This document shows positions 45,538 through 55,930 of a DNA stretch of 64,000 nt, piece after piece. Each line of letters starts with the position of its first letter. The stretch's first letter is position 1. The notes under the pieces were generated by a model, which saw only the letters and a program-made list of their open reading frames with translations, made no database searches and was not told the origin of the DNA. The position numbers and the translations under genes were made by a program. This DNA is from Bretschneidera sinensis (taxonomy: Eukaryota; Streptophyta; Magnoliopsida; Brassicales; Akaniaceae): assembly GCA_023935145.1 (NCBI GenBank), contig CM043700.1, forward strand, positions 68,285,620 through 68,349,619, in the 5' to 3' direction.

Positions 45538-45743
45538 TGTTGACCCCTGCCCGTATTTTAATGATGGCAAAACACAACTGTTATTTAACTAACATGTTTA
45601 AACTAAGTTGTATTAAGGATCAAACACATTCAACCAAGGAACAAAGTGCAAAAACTCGAACCAAATCAAGTATCAAGTGAAGACTGAAGATCTAGTATAG
45701 GTCTTAAGGTTTAGAACCAATGTAAGTCTCACTCATACATTGT
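45538..45743 (+). repeat. Head of G2 LTR (first 206 bp), plus strand
   Basis: Starts TGTTGACCCCTGCCCGTATT and is the inverse of the end of the G1 3' LTR (46808-47014), with about two differences. It stops at CATTGT, where the intact LTR continues ATTAGCTTG but here the end of the G1 LTR begins. The exact abutment shows that G1 inserted into an opposite-facing LTR of its own family. The probable target site is ATTGT (45739-45743). Confidence 0.85.
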
Positions 45744-47014
45744 TGTAGCTCGAGGTTTCAACCCAAGAGGGGGGGTGAATTGGGTTTTTAAAAAACTTTT
45801 GCGGAATTTATACAAGTTTATAAAAACTGATAAGCAACAAATAATTGATACAAGTAGAAAGCTGTAAATAAAGAGTTTAAGGAAAGATGATGCAAACACA
45901 GTTATAGTGGTTCGGCAATATCGGATTCGTTCCGACCCTACGTCCACTCTCTTCAAGGAACTCCTTGAAGTAATCCACTAAGAAAACTTATAAGCACAAC
46001 TTAGCCGGGTGTTGCACAAACCGTACACAAGCAATTTACAGGAATTGCTTAAACCGAAAAATCCCCTTCCTTTCGGAAGTTTCCCCTTCCTCTCGGAAGT
46101 TTCCCCTTCCTCTCGGAAGTAATCCCTTTACAAAGATGGTGTAAAGTAAAAGGTAGAGAGACAACAAATGAAAGCTTATTACAACAGAAATGTCTCTCTT
46201 TCAAAGTAAAGCTTGAAGAAATGGCTCAATAAGATTATTTCAAAGCTTTTTGTGTTTCAAGAGTATAAAAACTTGATTATATGAGATCAACTCTTTTTGA
46301 ATATGTGCTGCTTGTTATTGAATGCTTTGCTGAGAGGGTTTATATAGCAATCAATTAATATGGCCGTTTTGGACTTTAATTTGAAAAAGATTTACTTTAA
46401 AACGTTCAGATTTGGAGTCCAACGGTCATATTTTTGAACTACCAGTCGACTGGGTCGAGATACCAGTCGACTGGGTTCTCTTGAAAAATATACGTTTTCA
46501 GACCTTCTGGGTATCCAGTCGACTGGTATATATCATCCAGTCGACTGGGGACTTTCTGTCCATTGTGCCAGTCGACTGGGTTGATTCATCCAGTCGACTG
46601 GGAAATTACTGGTCAAAGTACCAGTCGACTGGGTTAATTCATCCAGTCGACTGGGTACCTTCTGACCCATATACCAGTCGACTGGTATATGTACCCAGTC
46701 GACTGGGTTGTCTTCCAACCCAGTTTTTCTTCTGTTTTTCATTAAAAACATTTTAAAATTAATGGTTTTAGAAAAACCATTTGTGTTTGAGCCATTAAAC
46801 AAGCTAATACAATGTATGAGTGAGACTTACATTGGTTCTAAACTTTAAGACCTATACTAGATCTTCAGTCTTCACTTGATACTTGATTTGGTTCGAGTTT
46901 TTGCACTTTGTTCCTTGGTTGAATGTGTTTGATCCTTAATACAACTTAGTTTAAACATGTTAGTTAAATAACAGTTGTGTTTTGCCATCATTAAAATACG
47001 GGCGAGGGTCAACA
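45744..47014 (-). repeat. 3' LTR of G1, the only complete G LTR
   Basis: 1271 bp. On the minus strand it starts TGTTGACCCTCGCCCG (47014) and ends CTCGAGCTACA (45744). TATA box TATATAAA on the minus strand at 46346-46339. Ten perfect CCAGTCGACTGG motifs lie at 46442-46706. Three 20-bp CTTCC...GGAAGT units lie near 46,065-46,120, where the 5' copy has two. Confidence 0.92.
46442..46706. repeat. Array of ten CCAGTCGACTGG palindromes in the G LTR
   Basis: The 12-mer is its own reverse complement. It occurs ten times at irregular 15-55 base steps, upstream of the TATA box in element orientation. Because it is self-complementary, both strands give frames rich in PVDWV and SRL. The 114-codon frame at 46412-46756 is such a by-product. 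Confidence 0.95.
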
Positions 47015-47572
47015 ATCTCCCCCTTTTTGATGATGACAAAACTAATAATGTAAAAACAGTTTTAAAAACTAAGTGTTAAGATTTTACAAAAATTTGGACA
47101 GAGTCTCCTCTGTTTTTCGAGAAAAACCACCCTGTAAACAAGCAAACACAGTTTATATTTCTTTCAACCAATCCAGAATTAAACTCAACCAATCAATAAA
47201 CATTTTTACACAGATATGGAGCAATGCTCCCCCTAAATCTATGCATTGGTTGCGTTTTTTACTTAGATTTTCTCGTTACTTAGATTTTCTCGTTTTTCTC
47301 ATTTTTCTCCCCCGTTTTGACAACAGCAACCAAAGGGGGCAGAACAATTAACAAATAAGCTATGAGACAAACAGATATTTAAAAACAGTTCTAACATATC
47401 ACAAATAGCTTAAATAAATGCAAGAAATATGGCTTATAGTATTACATCATCATAGAAAAAGTCAATACAAGTAGAGTCTTATAGAGCCATAACTAAGAAA
47501 AACAAACATGAGATGTCCGTGCTAAGTGACAAATACTGGAAAAGTGCTAAGAACTGATTAAATGAATGAGAC
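47015..47572 (-). other. G1 3' untranslated region and polypurine tract
   Basis: On the minus strand CATCATCAAAAAGGGGGAGA lies directly before the LTR start (47030-47015) and is the PPT. Earlier purine-rich tracts (near 47,320 and 47,305) are typical of SIRE tails. From 47567 downward it is homologous to the sequence right of 63717 but diverged. No gene seen. Confidence 0.75.
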
Positions 47573-48829
47573 TCATGGTGCGGGAGAGTCCGAGCTGTCA
47601 CGAAGAAGTTCCCTAATCTCAGCTAGGGAACCCTCGGTGTGCTCTCGATGTAACTCGAAGTCATCCCGTAGGTGGTCTATGGAGGAGCTCAGCCTCTGAT
47701 AATCGGACTGCATGGACTGAAAACCAGACTCCATCGTCATCTGAAGACTCGCGATAGCTCGTAGGATGTCACCATATCCAGTCTGACCAGTACTCGAGTC
47801 ACCAATGGGAGGTGCTCGGGTATCTGTCTCCATCTCAGCAGCCGTATCAGCATCCTCATCACTGTCACTCGCATCCTCTCGAATCCTTAGGCGCTTTCCG
47901 GCCTTAGGATAGAGAAACCCTTCACGAACAGTACATCCCATCTTCTTTAGAGATGAGATGTTGATGATATCCGTCAATCCGATATCCTGAGCCTCGGAGG
48001 CAGGCAAAGGTACCCGGAAGTGCTGGAGGATGAGTGTAATGAGCATCCCATAAGGAAGACACCCGGAGTCGTTTGCTTCACCGTTTATCATGTTGGCGAG
48101 CAGCAGAGGATATATATTGAAGTGGTGCCCAGATTTTAGGCACCAAATCAATACCGTATCTATTTTAGATAGATACCCTCGACTCCCGAGTCTCGGGTGG
48201 ATGGTCCAACTGACAATCAATTGAAACATTTTTGAGTCGAGGGGCAAGTCACTACATGTGTGAAATGTAGTGGGTTTGTACACATAGTTAGGGTCGCCCC
48301 TGACTATCCGACAGGCCTCCTCAACTTCAAAGTTGTCTGGCCATCCATCCAGACTCCATTGAACCCCCCTTATAGGGATTCTCAGAATGCTCATCAAGAG
48401 GTCAGTGTTGACCTCAAACTCCACACCGCTAACTCTGGTTCTGAATCTCAGAGCCAGAGGACTGGGTTTCACCAAGTTCGCATAGAACTGGTGAATCAGT
48501 CGCGGGTAATATTTTTCATGAATACTGACCAGTGGGGTCAGATTTATTGCCTCAAAGGCTGGTAGAATATCGAAATTACCATGACGAATGGAGTCGAAAT
48601 CAACGACTCTACCCGTCATGATTTTCTTGTGACGGATTATAGAGTTATACCTCTTATGAGCAGCTGGGCTGAAAAACAGAGCCTGCTCCAACTCTGTTCT
48701 GGGCTCCTTGCTGGATGACCCTGCTACTCCCTTCCCTTTTGATTCCGAAGCCGAAGGTTTTGAAGACCTAGGCTTTTTGGGCGCATTAGGTCCACTTGTT
48801 GTGAGTTTTATACGGATTTTGTCACTCAT
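47573..48829 (-). CDS. G1 third ORF, PTPD-like protein
   Basis: 418 codons, same protein as 62456-63712 except Lys-185 (Arg in the other copy). A basic Ser/Lys-rich N-terminus (residues 1-45) is followed by a globular part (about 75-290). That part contains KYYPRLIHQFYANLVKP and VNTDLLMSILRIPIRG, which resembles the putative plant transposon protein domain (Transposase_32 type). Then come RLRIREDASDSDEDADT, an acidic stretch, and a C-terminal heptad-like coiled coil (about 355-410). Function unknown. It lies 734 bases downstream of pol with its own TATA-like box. No signal peptide or membrane segment is visible, so it is not a typical envelope protein. Confidence 0.75.
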   Translation of the reverse strand: MSDKIRIKLTTSGPNAPKKPRSSKPSASESKGKGVAGSSSKEPRTELEQALFFSPAAHKRYNSIIRHKKIMTGRVVDFDSIRHGNFDILPAFEAINLTPLVSIHEKYYPRLIHQFYANLVKPSPLALRFRTRVSGVEFEVNTDLLMSILRIPIRGVQWSLDGWPDNFEVEEACRIVRGDPNYVYKPTTFHTCSDLPLDSKMFQLIVSWTIHPRLGSRGYLSKIDTVLIWCLKSGHHFNIYPLLLANMINGEANDSGCLPYGMLITLILQHFRVPLPASEAQDIGLTDIINISSLKKMGCTVREGFLYPKAGKRLRIREDASDSDEDADTAAEMETDTRAPPIGDSSTGQTGYGDILRAIASLQMTMESGFQSMQSDYQRLSSSIDHLRDDFELHREHTEGSLAEIRELLRDSSDSPAP

Positions 48830-49039
48830 TTTCGAGAAATTTGAAGTTTTTGGAAAAAGGAAATTTGGTAAAAATGAGAGATTTTAACCGTAGAAAGTTA
48901 AAAATCTCTTTAGGAATGAGTAGATCGGTGTGTTTAGAAGGGATTTGGATGGTTTTTAGATCAAAAAGATGAATTTTTCTAGAGAGTGAAAGCTTGGGCT
49001 CTTTGAAAATGGCGTAAGAAGGGCGAAAATGAACAGTCC

Positions 49040-49400
49040 CTTTTATAGAATCGCGATACCAGTCGACTGGGTAAACTTACCAGTCGACTGGGCCCCTTTG
49101 AAAAGATGAAAAGTTTCTCTTACCAGTCGACTGGGTAAACGTACCAGTCGACTGGATCAACTGACAGTGAGATACCAGTCTACTGGGCTATCGTTACCAG
49201 TCGACTGGGGGTTCAAAAAAAAAAAAAGAAAAAATTTGGCTCCAAGCATGATTTGATTTTATAGACGACTGGAGAAGACTTACCAGTCGTCTGGAGTTTT
49301 TGGCAGAGAGTTACCAGTCGACTGGGTTAAAATTACCAGTCGACTGGACAATCAGGCAGTGACTTACCAGTCGACTGGAGCACATTTACCAGTCGACTGG
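49040..49400 (-). promoter_or_regulatory. Promoter-like region of the G1 third ORF
   Basis: Mirror of 61885-62245. Nine perfect CCAGTCGACTGG motifs and three one- or two-base variants lie at 49400-49059, followed 12 bases later by TATAAAAG (49047-49040) on the minus strand. The ORF start at 48829 is 211 bases downstream of the TATA. The same 12-mer forms the U3 array of the LTR. Confidence 0.6.
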
Positions 49401-49562
49401 ACCATTAGTAAAATTTCCAGTCTTGAATTTTTAGCACGAATTTGTTTATCTATGACATTTTTGAGTGAAGGGAATAATTAAACATGGATTAATACTCTAT
49501 CACTCAATGTCAAACATGCAAATGATGAAATGAGATGCAATCAAACATTCAATTTATCAAAA

Positions 49563-52500
49563 TCAAGCAATCCCATCAACTTTCTTATTTTGCAAAAAAC
49601 TAGCTTCACTTAAGGGTTTTGTAAGAATATCAGCTATTTGATCTTCTGAAGGTATAAATTCTAATCTTATATCACCTTTTTGAGCATGGTCTCTTAAGAA
49701 ATGATGTCTAATCTCTATATGCTTGGTTCTAGAGTGCTGAATAGGATTTTTGGTTAGGTTGATGGCACTAGTATTATCACAAAATATAGGAATATTTTTG
49801 AGACTCATGCCATAGTCTTCTAGTTGTTGTTTCATCCATAGTACTTGGGCACAACAACTGCCAGCTGCTACATATTCCGCCTCAGCGGTTGATAGTGCAA
49901 CTGAATTCTGTTTCTTGGAGAACCAAGAAGTTAACATAGCACCTAAGAATTGGCATGTTCCACTTGTGCTTTTTCTATCTAACCTACATCCAGCAAAATC
50001 AGCATCCGAATATCCTACTAGCTCAAAAGATGATTCTCTAGAATACCATAATCCTATGGTCTGGGTCCCTTGTAGATAACTAAGGATTCTTTTTACTGCA
50101 ACTACATGTGATTCCTTAGGATTAGATTGAAATCTAGCGCACATGCATACACTGAACATTATATCAGGTCTACTTGCAGTCAAGTACAGTAAAGCACCTA
50201 TCATGCTTCTATAATATTTAGAATCTACAGTTTTACCTCCTTCATCAAGATCAAGTTTGGTGGTTGTGCTCATAGGCGTTCCAATTGGCTTTGAGCTTTC
50301 CATCCCGAACCTCTTTAGTAGATCTTTGATGTACTTTTGTTGATTGATGAAGATACCTCCTTTTAGTTGCTTGATTTGCAGTCCAAGGAAGTAGGTAAGT
50401 TCTCCCATCATGCTCATTTCAAATTCACCTTGCATGCACTTTGCAAACTCTTGACACATAGATTCATTAGTAGCACCAAATATAATATCATCAACATATA
50501 TTTGAACTATCAAAGTGTCATTTTTGTGAGTTTTTGTGAAGAGAGTTGTATCTATTCTTCCTCTTACAAAATCATTATCAATCAAAAATTTGCTTAGTCT
50601 TTCGTACCATGCCCTTGGAGCTTGCTTCAGCCCATATAAAGCCTTAGAAAGCTTGTAGACATGATTTGGAAGACTAGGGTTTTCAAAACCAAGAGGTTGT
50701 TCAACATAAACCTCTTCTTCTATAAAGCCATTTAAAAAGGCACTTTTCACATCCATTTGAAATAGCTTGAATTTATTAAAGCATGCAAAGGCTAATAACA
50801 TTCGAATAGCTTCTAATCTAGCTACGGGAGCATAGGTTTCATCAAAATCTATTCCTTCCTCTTGGTTATATCCCTTAGCAACTAGTCTAGCCTTATTTCT
50901 AGTTACTATACCATTTTCATCTATTTTATTTCTATATACCCATTTAGTTCCAATAATTGAATGATCTTTAGGTCTTGGAACTAGTTCCCAAACATTGTTT
51001 CTCTCAAATTGATTTATCTCTTCCTGCATTGCAATTATCCAATCATTATCTTTTTCAGCTTCTATAAATGTCTTAGGTTCTACTTGAGACAAATAAGCTA
51101 CAAAATTACAAATATTTCTAATGGAAGAGCGAGTTCTTACCCCTTGTGAAGGATCACCAATTACTTGATCAATTGGATGATGATTTACATACCTCCAATC
51201 CTTGGGTAGATTTTCCTCTTGTTGACTTGAGGATGGTTGGTCCAAATTTGGAGTTGCCATCCCTTCATTTGTTTGAGAAGAACTCACTTTTGGGTCAACA
51301 ATGGGAGTAGAAGTTTCCATTCTTGGAATAAAATCTGCATCATCTTTAAAGGAAACTTCTCCACTACTCATTGGGTTAGATTCATCAATAGTTACATGCA
51401 CAGATTCTTCTACTACTAGAGTTCTCTTATTGAAAACTCTATAAGCCTTACTAGTAGTAGAATATCCTAAAAATATCCCTTCATCGGTCTTGGAATCAAA
51501 TTTACCCAAGTTAGTTTTATTGTTATTTAAGATGAAGCACTTACTACCAAAGGCACGAAAATAGGAAATATTGGGCTTTCTCCCTTTCCATAGTTCATAA
51601 GGAGTTTTATCAAGCAGGGGCCTTATCAAAATTCTATTTAAAATATAGCAAGAAGTATTCACGGCTTCAGCCCAAAAATATTTTGGTAAATTATTTTCAC
51701 AAAGCATTGTTCTTGAAAATTCTTCTAGAACTCTATTTTTCCTCTCAACAACTCCATTTTGTTGAGGAGTTCTAGGAGCTGAAAAGTTGTGATTAATTCC
51801 ATTTTCATCACAAAATTTTGAAAAGCTTTGATTTTTAAATTCTTTGCCATGATCACTTCTTATGCTTGAAATACAAATTCCTTTTTCATTTTGTACCTTT
51901 TTGCAAAACTTTTCAAATCCTTTGAAAGCTTCATCCTTATAAGCAATAAAAATAACAAAGGTATATCTTGAATAGTCATCAACAATAACAAGAGCATATT
52001 GATGGCCACCTAGACTAATGGTACTGATTGGACCAAATAAGTCCATATGCAAAAGTTCCAAAGGTCTAGTAGTTGAGACAACATTTTTTGCTTTGAAAGA
52101 TATCCTTGATTGTTTTCCCATTTGACAAGCATTGCAAATTTTGTTTTTCTCAAAATTGATTTTAGGAAGACCAATAACTAAATCTTTTCTTGAAACAATT
52201 TTTAGCAAGTTCATGTTTACATGACCAAGCCTTCTATGCCACAGCCATTGATTTTCACTAAAAGCAGGAAAGCATTTTTCATTATTGGAATGTAAGGATT
52301 TCAAATCAACTATATAGACATTTTCATGTCTATGGCCAATGAATTTGATCTTGTTGCTCTTGATGTCTATAACTAGACAATGAGAGGTTTCAAATGTGAC
52401 TTTATATCCTTTGTCACATAATTGACTAATGCTAAATAAATTTGGCTTTAAGCCTTGTACTAGCAATACATTATCTAAAGTTGAGAAATCATTACCGACT

Positions 52501-52601
52501 TTTCCATGCCCGTTGATCTTTATTTTAGTATTGTCTCCAATGGTCACAAGTCCACCATCTCTTAGAGTTAGCTCCTTGAATACGCTTTTATCACCGGTCA
52601 T
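49563..52601 (-). CDS. pol: G1 pol: integrase, reverse transcriptase, RNase H
   Basis: 1012 codons from the first ATG, identical to the G2 copy except residue 9 (Lys). The frame is open further upstream to the UAG at 52667-52665. The protease active site DSG is in that upstream part, so the ATG cannot be the true start of a working pol; see the G2 copy for domain positions. Truncated translation from this ATG would lack protease. No stop or frameshift interrupts the three later domains. Confidence 0.9.
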   Translation of the reverse strand: MTGDKSVFKELTLRDGGLVTIGDNTKIKINGHGKVGNDFSTLDNVLLVQGLKPNLFSISQLCDKGYKVTFETSHCLVIDIKSNKIKFIGHRHENVYIVDLKSLHSNNEKCFPAFSENQWLWHRRLGHVNMNLLKIVSRKDLVIGLPKINFEKNKICNACQMGKQSRISFKAKNVVSTTRPLELLHMDLFGPISTISLGGHQYALVIVDDYSRYTFVIFIAYKDEAFKGFEKFCKKVQNEKGICISSIRSDHGKEFKNQSFSKFCDENGINHNFSAPRTPQQNGVVERKNRVLEEFSRTMLCENNLPKYFWAEAVNTSCYILNRILIRPLLDKTPYELWKGRKPNISYFRAFGSKCFILNNNKTNLGKFDSKTDEGIFLGYSTTSKAYRVFNKRTLVVEESVHVTIDESNPMSSGEVSFKDDADFIPRMETSTPIVDPKVSSSQTNEGMATPNLDQPSSSQQEENLPKDWRYVNHHPIDQVIGDPSQGVRTRSSIRNICNFVAYLSQVEPKTFIEAEKDNDWIIAMQEEINQFERNNVWELVPRPKDHSIIGTKWVYRNKIDENGIVTRNKARLVAKGYNQEEGIDFDETYAPVARLEAIRMLLAFACFNKFKLFQMDVKSAFLNGFIEEEVYVEQPLGFENPSLPNHVYKLSKALYGLKQAPRAWYERLSKFLIDNDFVRGRIDTTLFTKTHKNDTLIVQIYVDDIIFGATNESMCQEFAKCMQGEFEMSMMGELTYFLGLQIKQLKGGIFINQQKYIKDLLKRFGMESSKPIGTPMSTTTKLDLDEGGKTVDSKYYRSMIGALLYLTASRPDIMFSVCMCARFQSNPKESHVVAVKRILSYLQGTQTIGLWYSRESSFELVGYSDADFAGCRLDRKSTSGTCQFLGAMLTSWFSKKQNSVALSTAEAEYVAAGSCCAQVLWMKQQLEDYGMSLKNIPIFCDNTSAINLTKNPIQHSRTKHIEIRHHFLRDHAQKGDIRLEFIPSEDQIADILTKPLSEASFLQNKKVDGIA

Positions 52602-52667
52602 ATGCTTCGAGCAACCGCTATCAAGGTACCAACAGTTACCTTTCTCCTTGGTGTGAAGGCAAATCTA
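52602..52667 (-). other. In-frame UAG and protease start between G1 gag and pol
   Basis: The gag stop TAG (52667-52665) is followed in the same frame by 21 codons ending in KH before the pol ATG. They contain [11 protein letters not shown], the copia protease active site. Same arrangement as 58618-58683. Confidence 0.85.
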
Positions 52668-54725
52668 TATCACACAAGGATATACGATAGCATTTTTAGG
52701 TACCCAAAATTTCTTGGGTCCTTTGGGGTTAGTCCTTGAAAATACGGTTCCTTTTGGGACCCATACTTTCTTAACAATATATGGTGCTCTATGAACATGT
52801 TGATGATGCACAGACCTATCATTATAGTCATAGAAATTTCTAGGAAATTTTACATGTGCATTCCTATAATCCTTAGGATGATAGTTCCTAGGATACATGA
52901 TTCTATGGTAAGAGGTATGAAAATGCATGTCATTTCCAGAAAATGAACGATGATGCATTCTAGGATACATGCTAGCATATGTATGCAAGTTATTTCTAGA
53001 ATAGCTATGATGGTGATTCCTAGGTTGAGCATGAGCAGAATGCATTCTTTGATTATACACATTGTTCCTAGAATGAGCATGATGATTATTTCTAGGATGT
53101 GTATGAGCATTTCTAGAATGAGCATACAAATAAGCATGAGTATTTTTAGGATGCTTCAATTTAGTATGATCATTTAAGTTTCTAGAGTTCCTCGGATTTA
53201 TTAAGGGAGTGCTTTTAACAAGGTTAGGAGCTTTCGAAGTAGAAGCTCCATCTACACAAGAGGCTTTCATGAATAAGCTCTCTTTTGTTTTTTGTTTTCC
53301 CAATGGAGAATATCCTACACCAGATTTTCCTCCACTTAATCTTTGGGAAGAAAGCACTTCATCAAGTTTTTCTTTACCAAGCATAAGTCTAGATACAGTG
53401 CTGTTTAATTCAGAAATTTTATTTTTCAAATTTTCATTTTCATCTTTAAGAAAATCTTGAGACGAATTATACAGTAAAGATGATAATTTTTCTTTTTCTT
53501 CTCTAAGAACTATCATTTCCTTAGAAAGAGATGATACTTCTTTCTTAAGAACAGAATTTCTAGAATCAAATTTCTTTAATTCTTCATGCATTTCATTTAT
53601 AACTTCTAGTAATTCTTCACTACTAGTAACAATATTATTTTTTGAAGAGGGAGAAGATGTTACCTCACTTTCATCATCGATTGCCATTAAACAAAGGTTG
53701 GCAATCTCTTCGTATCCAATTTCTTTGTCTGATGACTCATCTTCTTCGTCATCGCTCCAGGTAGTTGCTACCATAGCTTTCTTCTTGAAGCCCTTGTATG
53801 GTTTGCTTGAAACCGGACAGTCAGCTTTTATATGTCCTGGCTTCTTGCAGCCATAGCACATAAGTGGTTCCCTTTTTGAGGTGGGATCCTTTGAGTAAGG
53901 TTTCTTGCTTTTCTTCAAGAACCTATGGAATCGTCTGGTGATTAAAGCCATTTCACCATCCTCTTCACTGCTCTCTGCTTCTTGTTCTAATTCCTTTTCT
54001 TTGTTGCTCGTAGAAGCTTTGAGAGCAATTTGCTTCTTCTTCTTCTCATCATCATTGACGATGGGAGTCATTTCTTCCATCTCGTATGTCAATAATGACC
54101 CAAGCAGCGTCTCAACATCAAGCTTGTCAAGATTTTTGGCCTCTTGAATGGCTGTCCTCTTTGGTTTCCATTCTGGAGGTAGAGATCTTAAGATTTTTCT
54201 GGTTAGTTCAACTTCCTCAATATTCTTGCCAAGCAATTTTAAACTATTTATAATAGTAGTAAATCGTGAGTGCATTTCAGAAATGGTTTCGTTAGGAGAC
54301 ATCTTAAAAGATTCATATTCAGAAATTAGCATGTAAATTTTAGACTTTTTTACTTCACTTGTTCCTTCATATGTGACTTGCAATTTGTCCCATATTTCTT
54401 TAGCAGAAACGCATGCAGATATTTTGTTATATTCAGAAATATCTAATGCACAATGTAGCATGCTTGTTGCTCTGCTATTGAGAGACATCGTTCTACAATC
54501 CTCGTCAGTAAACTCAGTTTTGAGTTTAGGCATTGTATGAAGAGTCTCTCCAATAACTATTTCTTTTGAGGGAATTTTAGGTCCCTCTTCTATAATTCTC
54601 CATAGATTGTAATCTTGTCCTTCGACGAAGATTTTCATTCTATTTTTCCAGTAGTTATAATTTGATCCATTGAACAATGGTGGTCTAGTATAAGAGTGTC
54701 CCTCAGAGTAGCTATTTGCTGCCAT
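52665..54725 (-). CDS. gag: G1 gag polyprotein
   Basis: 686 codons, same protein as 56560-58620, where the domains are described. The ATG at 54725 is 42 bases past the primer site, and the preceding sequence has no other ATG in frame, so it is taken as the start. It ends in UAG, in frame with pol. Confidence 0.9.
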   Translation of the reverse strand: MAANSYSEGHSYTRPPLFNGSNYNYWKNRMKIFVEGQDYNLWRIIEEGPKIPSKEIVIGETLHTMPKLKTEFTDEDCRTMSLNSRATSMLHCALDISEYNKISACVSAKEIWDKLQVTYEGTSEVKKSKIYMLISEYESFKMSPNETISEMHSRFTTIINSLKLLGKNIEEVELTRKILRSLPPEWKPKRTAIQEAKNLDKLDVETLLGSLLTYEMEEMTPIVNDDEKKKKQIALKASTSNKEKELEQEAESSEEDGEMALITRRFHRFLKKSKKPYSKDPTSKREPLMCYGCKKPGHIKADCPVSSKPYKGFKKKAMVATTWSDDEEDESSDKEIGYEEIANLCLMAIDDESEVTSSPSSKNNIVTSSEELLEVINEMHEELKKFDSRNSVLKKEVSSLSKEMIVLREEKEKLSSLLYNSSQDFLKDENENLKNKISELNSTVSRLMLGKEKLDEVLSSQRLSGGKSGVGYSPLGKQKTKESLFMKASCVDGASTSKAPNLVKSTPLINPRNSRNLNDHTKLKHPKNTHAYLYAHSRNAHTHPRNNHHAHSRNNVYNQRMHSAHAQPRNHHHSYSRNNLHTYASMYPRMHHRSFSGNDMHFHTSYHRIMYPRNYHPKDYRNAHVKFPRNFYDYNDRSVHHQHVHRAPYIVKKVWVPKGTVFSRTNPKGPKKFWVPKNAIVYPCVI

Positions 54726-54766
54726 TGGATCAACTCTAGGAATTTAAGCCTTATAAAGAGAACGAG

Positions 54767-54778
54767 GCTCTGATACCA
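54767..54778 (-). other. Primer-binding site of G1, initiator Met-tRNA type
   Basis: TGGTATCAGAGC on the minus strand, two bases after the LTR end at 54781, as in SIRE-like elements. Confidence 0.9.
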
Positions 54779-54780
54779 AT

Positions 54781-55642
54781 TGTAGCTCGAGGTTTCAACC
54801 CAAGAGGGGGGGTGAATTGGGTTTTTAAAAACTTTCGCGGAATTTATACAAGTTTATAAAAACTGATAAGCAACAAATAATTAATACAAGTAGAAAGCTG
54901 TAAATAAAGAGTTTAAGGAAAGAGGATGCAAACACAGTTATAGTGGTTCGGCAATATCGGATTCGTTCCGACCCTACGTCCACTCTCTTCAAGGAACTCC
55001 TTGAAGTAATCCACTAAGAAAACTTAGTCGCACAACTTAGCCGGGTGTTGCACAAACCGTACACAAGCAATTTACAGGAATTGCTTAAACCGAAAAATCC
55101 CCTTCCTTTCGGAAGTTTCCCCTTCCTCTCGGAAGTAATCCCTTTACAAAGATGGTGTAAAGTAAAAGGTAGAGAGACAACAAATGAAAGCTTATTACAA
55201 CAGAAATGTCTCTCTTTCAAAGTAAAGCTTGAAGAAATGGCTCAATAAGATTATTTCAAAGCTTTTTGTGTTTCAAGAGTATAAAAACTTGATTATATGA
55301 GATCAACTCTTTTTGAATATGTGCTGCTTGTTATTGAATGCTTTGCTGAGAGGGTTTATATAGCAATCAATTAATATGGCCGTTTTGGACTTTAATTTGA
55401 AAAAGATTTACTTTAAAACGTTCAGATTTGGAGTCCAACGGTCATATTTTTGAACTACCAGTCGACTGGGTCGAGATACCAGTCGACTGGGTTCTCTTGA
55501 AAAATATACGTTTTCAGACCTTCTGGGTATCCAGTCGACTGGTATATATCATCCAGTCGACTGGGGACTTTCTGTCCATTTTACCAGTCGACTGGGTTGA
55601 TTCATCCAGTCGACTGGGAAATTACTGGTCAAAGTACCAGTC
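54781..55642 (-). repeat. G1 5' LTR, truncated to 862 bp
   Basis: Matches 45744-46629 of the intact LTR. It keeps U5, R, the TATA box (55362-55355) and seven of ten 12-mer motifs, the last one split by the axis. The outer 385 bp of U3, including the TG end, are missing. It differs from the 3' LTR at several sites (for example GTCGCACAACTT against ATAAGCACAACTT, and one fewer 20-bp unit). Confidence 0.9.
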
Positions 55643-55930
55643 GACTGGTACTTTGACCAGTAATTTCCCAGTCGACTGGATGAATCAACCCAGTCGACTG
55701 GTAAAATGGACAGAAAGTCCCCAGTCGACTGGATGATATATACCAGTCGACTGGATACCCAGAAGGTCTGAAAACGTATATTTTTCAAGAGAACCCAGTC
55801 GACTGGTATCTCGACCCAGTCGACTGGTAGTTCAAAAATATGACCGTTGGACTCCAAATCTGAACGTTTTAAAGTAAATCTTTTTCAAATTAAAGTCCAA
55901 AACGGCCATATTAATTGATTGCTATATAAA
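55355..55930. promoter_or_regulatory. Head-to-head pair of LTR promoters around the palindrome axis
   Basis: TATATAAA boxes at 55362-55355 (minus) and 55923-55930 (plus) point outward, 560 bases apart. Thirteen CCAGTCGACTGG motifs lie between them (55458-55827). Both would drive gag-pol in sense. The 102-codon frame at 55428-55736 and its mirror 55857-55549 encode the same peptide from opposite strands only because of the symmetry. Confidence 0.7.

Larger units (their letters stand above)
45744..55642 (-). mobile_element. SIRE-like Ty1/copia element G1 (5' LTR truncated at the palindrome centre)
   Basis: Read on the minus strand: truncated 5' LTR (55642-54781), primer site, gag, in-frame UAG, pol, a spacer with its own promoter-like array, a third ORF, polypurine tract and an intact 3' LTR (47014-45744). 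Order and motifs are those of SIRE/Maximus-type copia elements. All long frames are intact. The first about 385 bp of the 5' LTR are missing at the centre. The 5' and 3' LTRs differ at several sites, so G1 is older than the present identity of the palindrome arms. Confidence 0.92.

Noticed and set aside
46412..46802. Open frames of about 90-114 codons on both strands rich in PVDWV and SRL
   Set aside because: They are direct translations of the self-complementary 12-mer array in the LTR. The same words appear on both strands, with no start context or homology.
47573..48829. Naming the third ORF an envelope gene
   Set aside because: No signal peptide, membrane helix or glycoprotein-like features are visible. 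The similarity is to a plant transposon-associated domain instead.
52850..53177. Met/Ile-rich frames of 75-95 codons inside gag (mirror 58108-58435)
   Set aside because: Shadows of the His/Asn/Arg repeat region of gag in other frames.
55428..55857. Two 102-codon frames on opposite strands encoding the same peptide
   Set aside because: A consequence of the perfect palindrome; they lie in U3 across the axis and are not genes.
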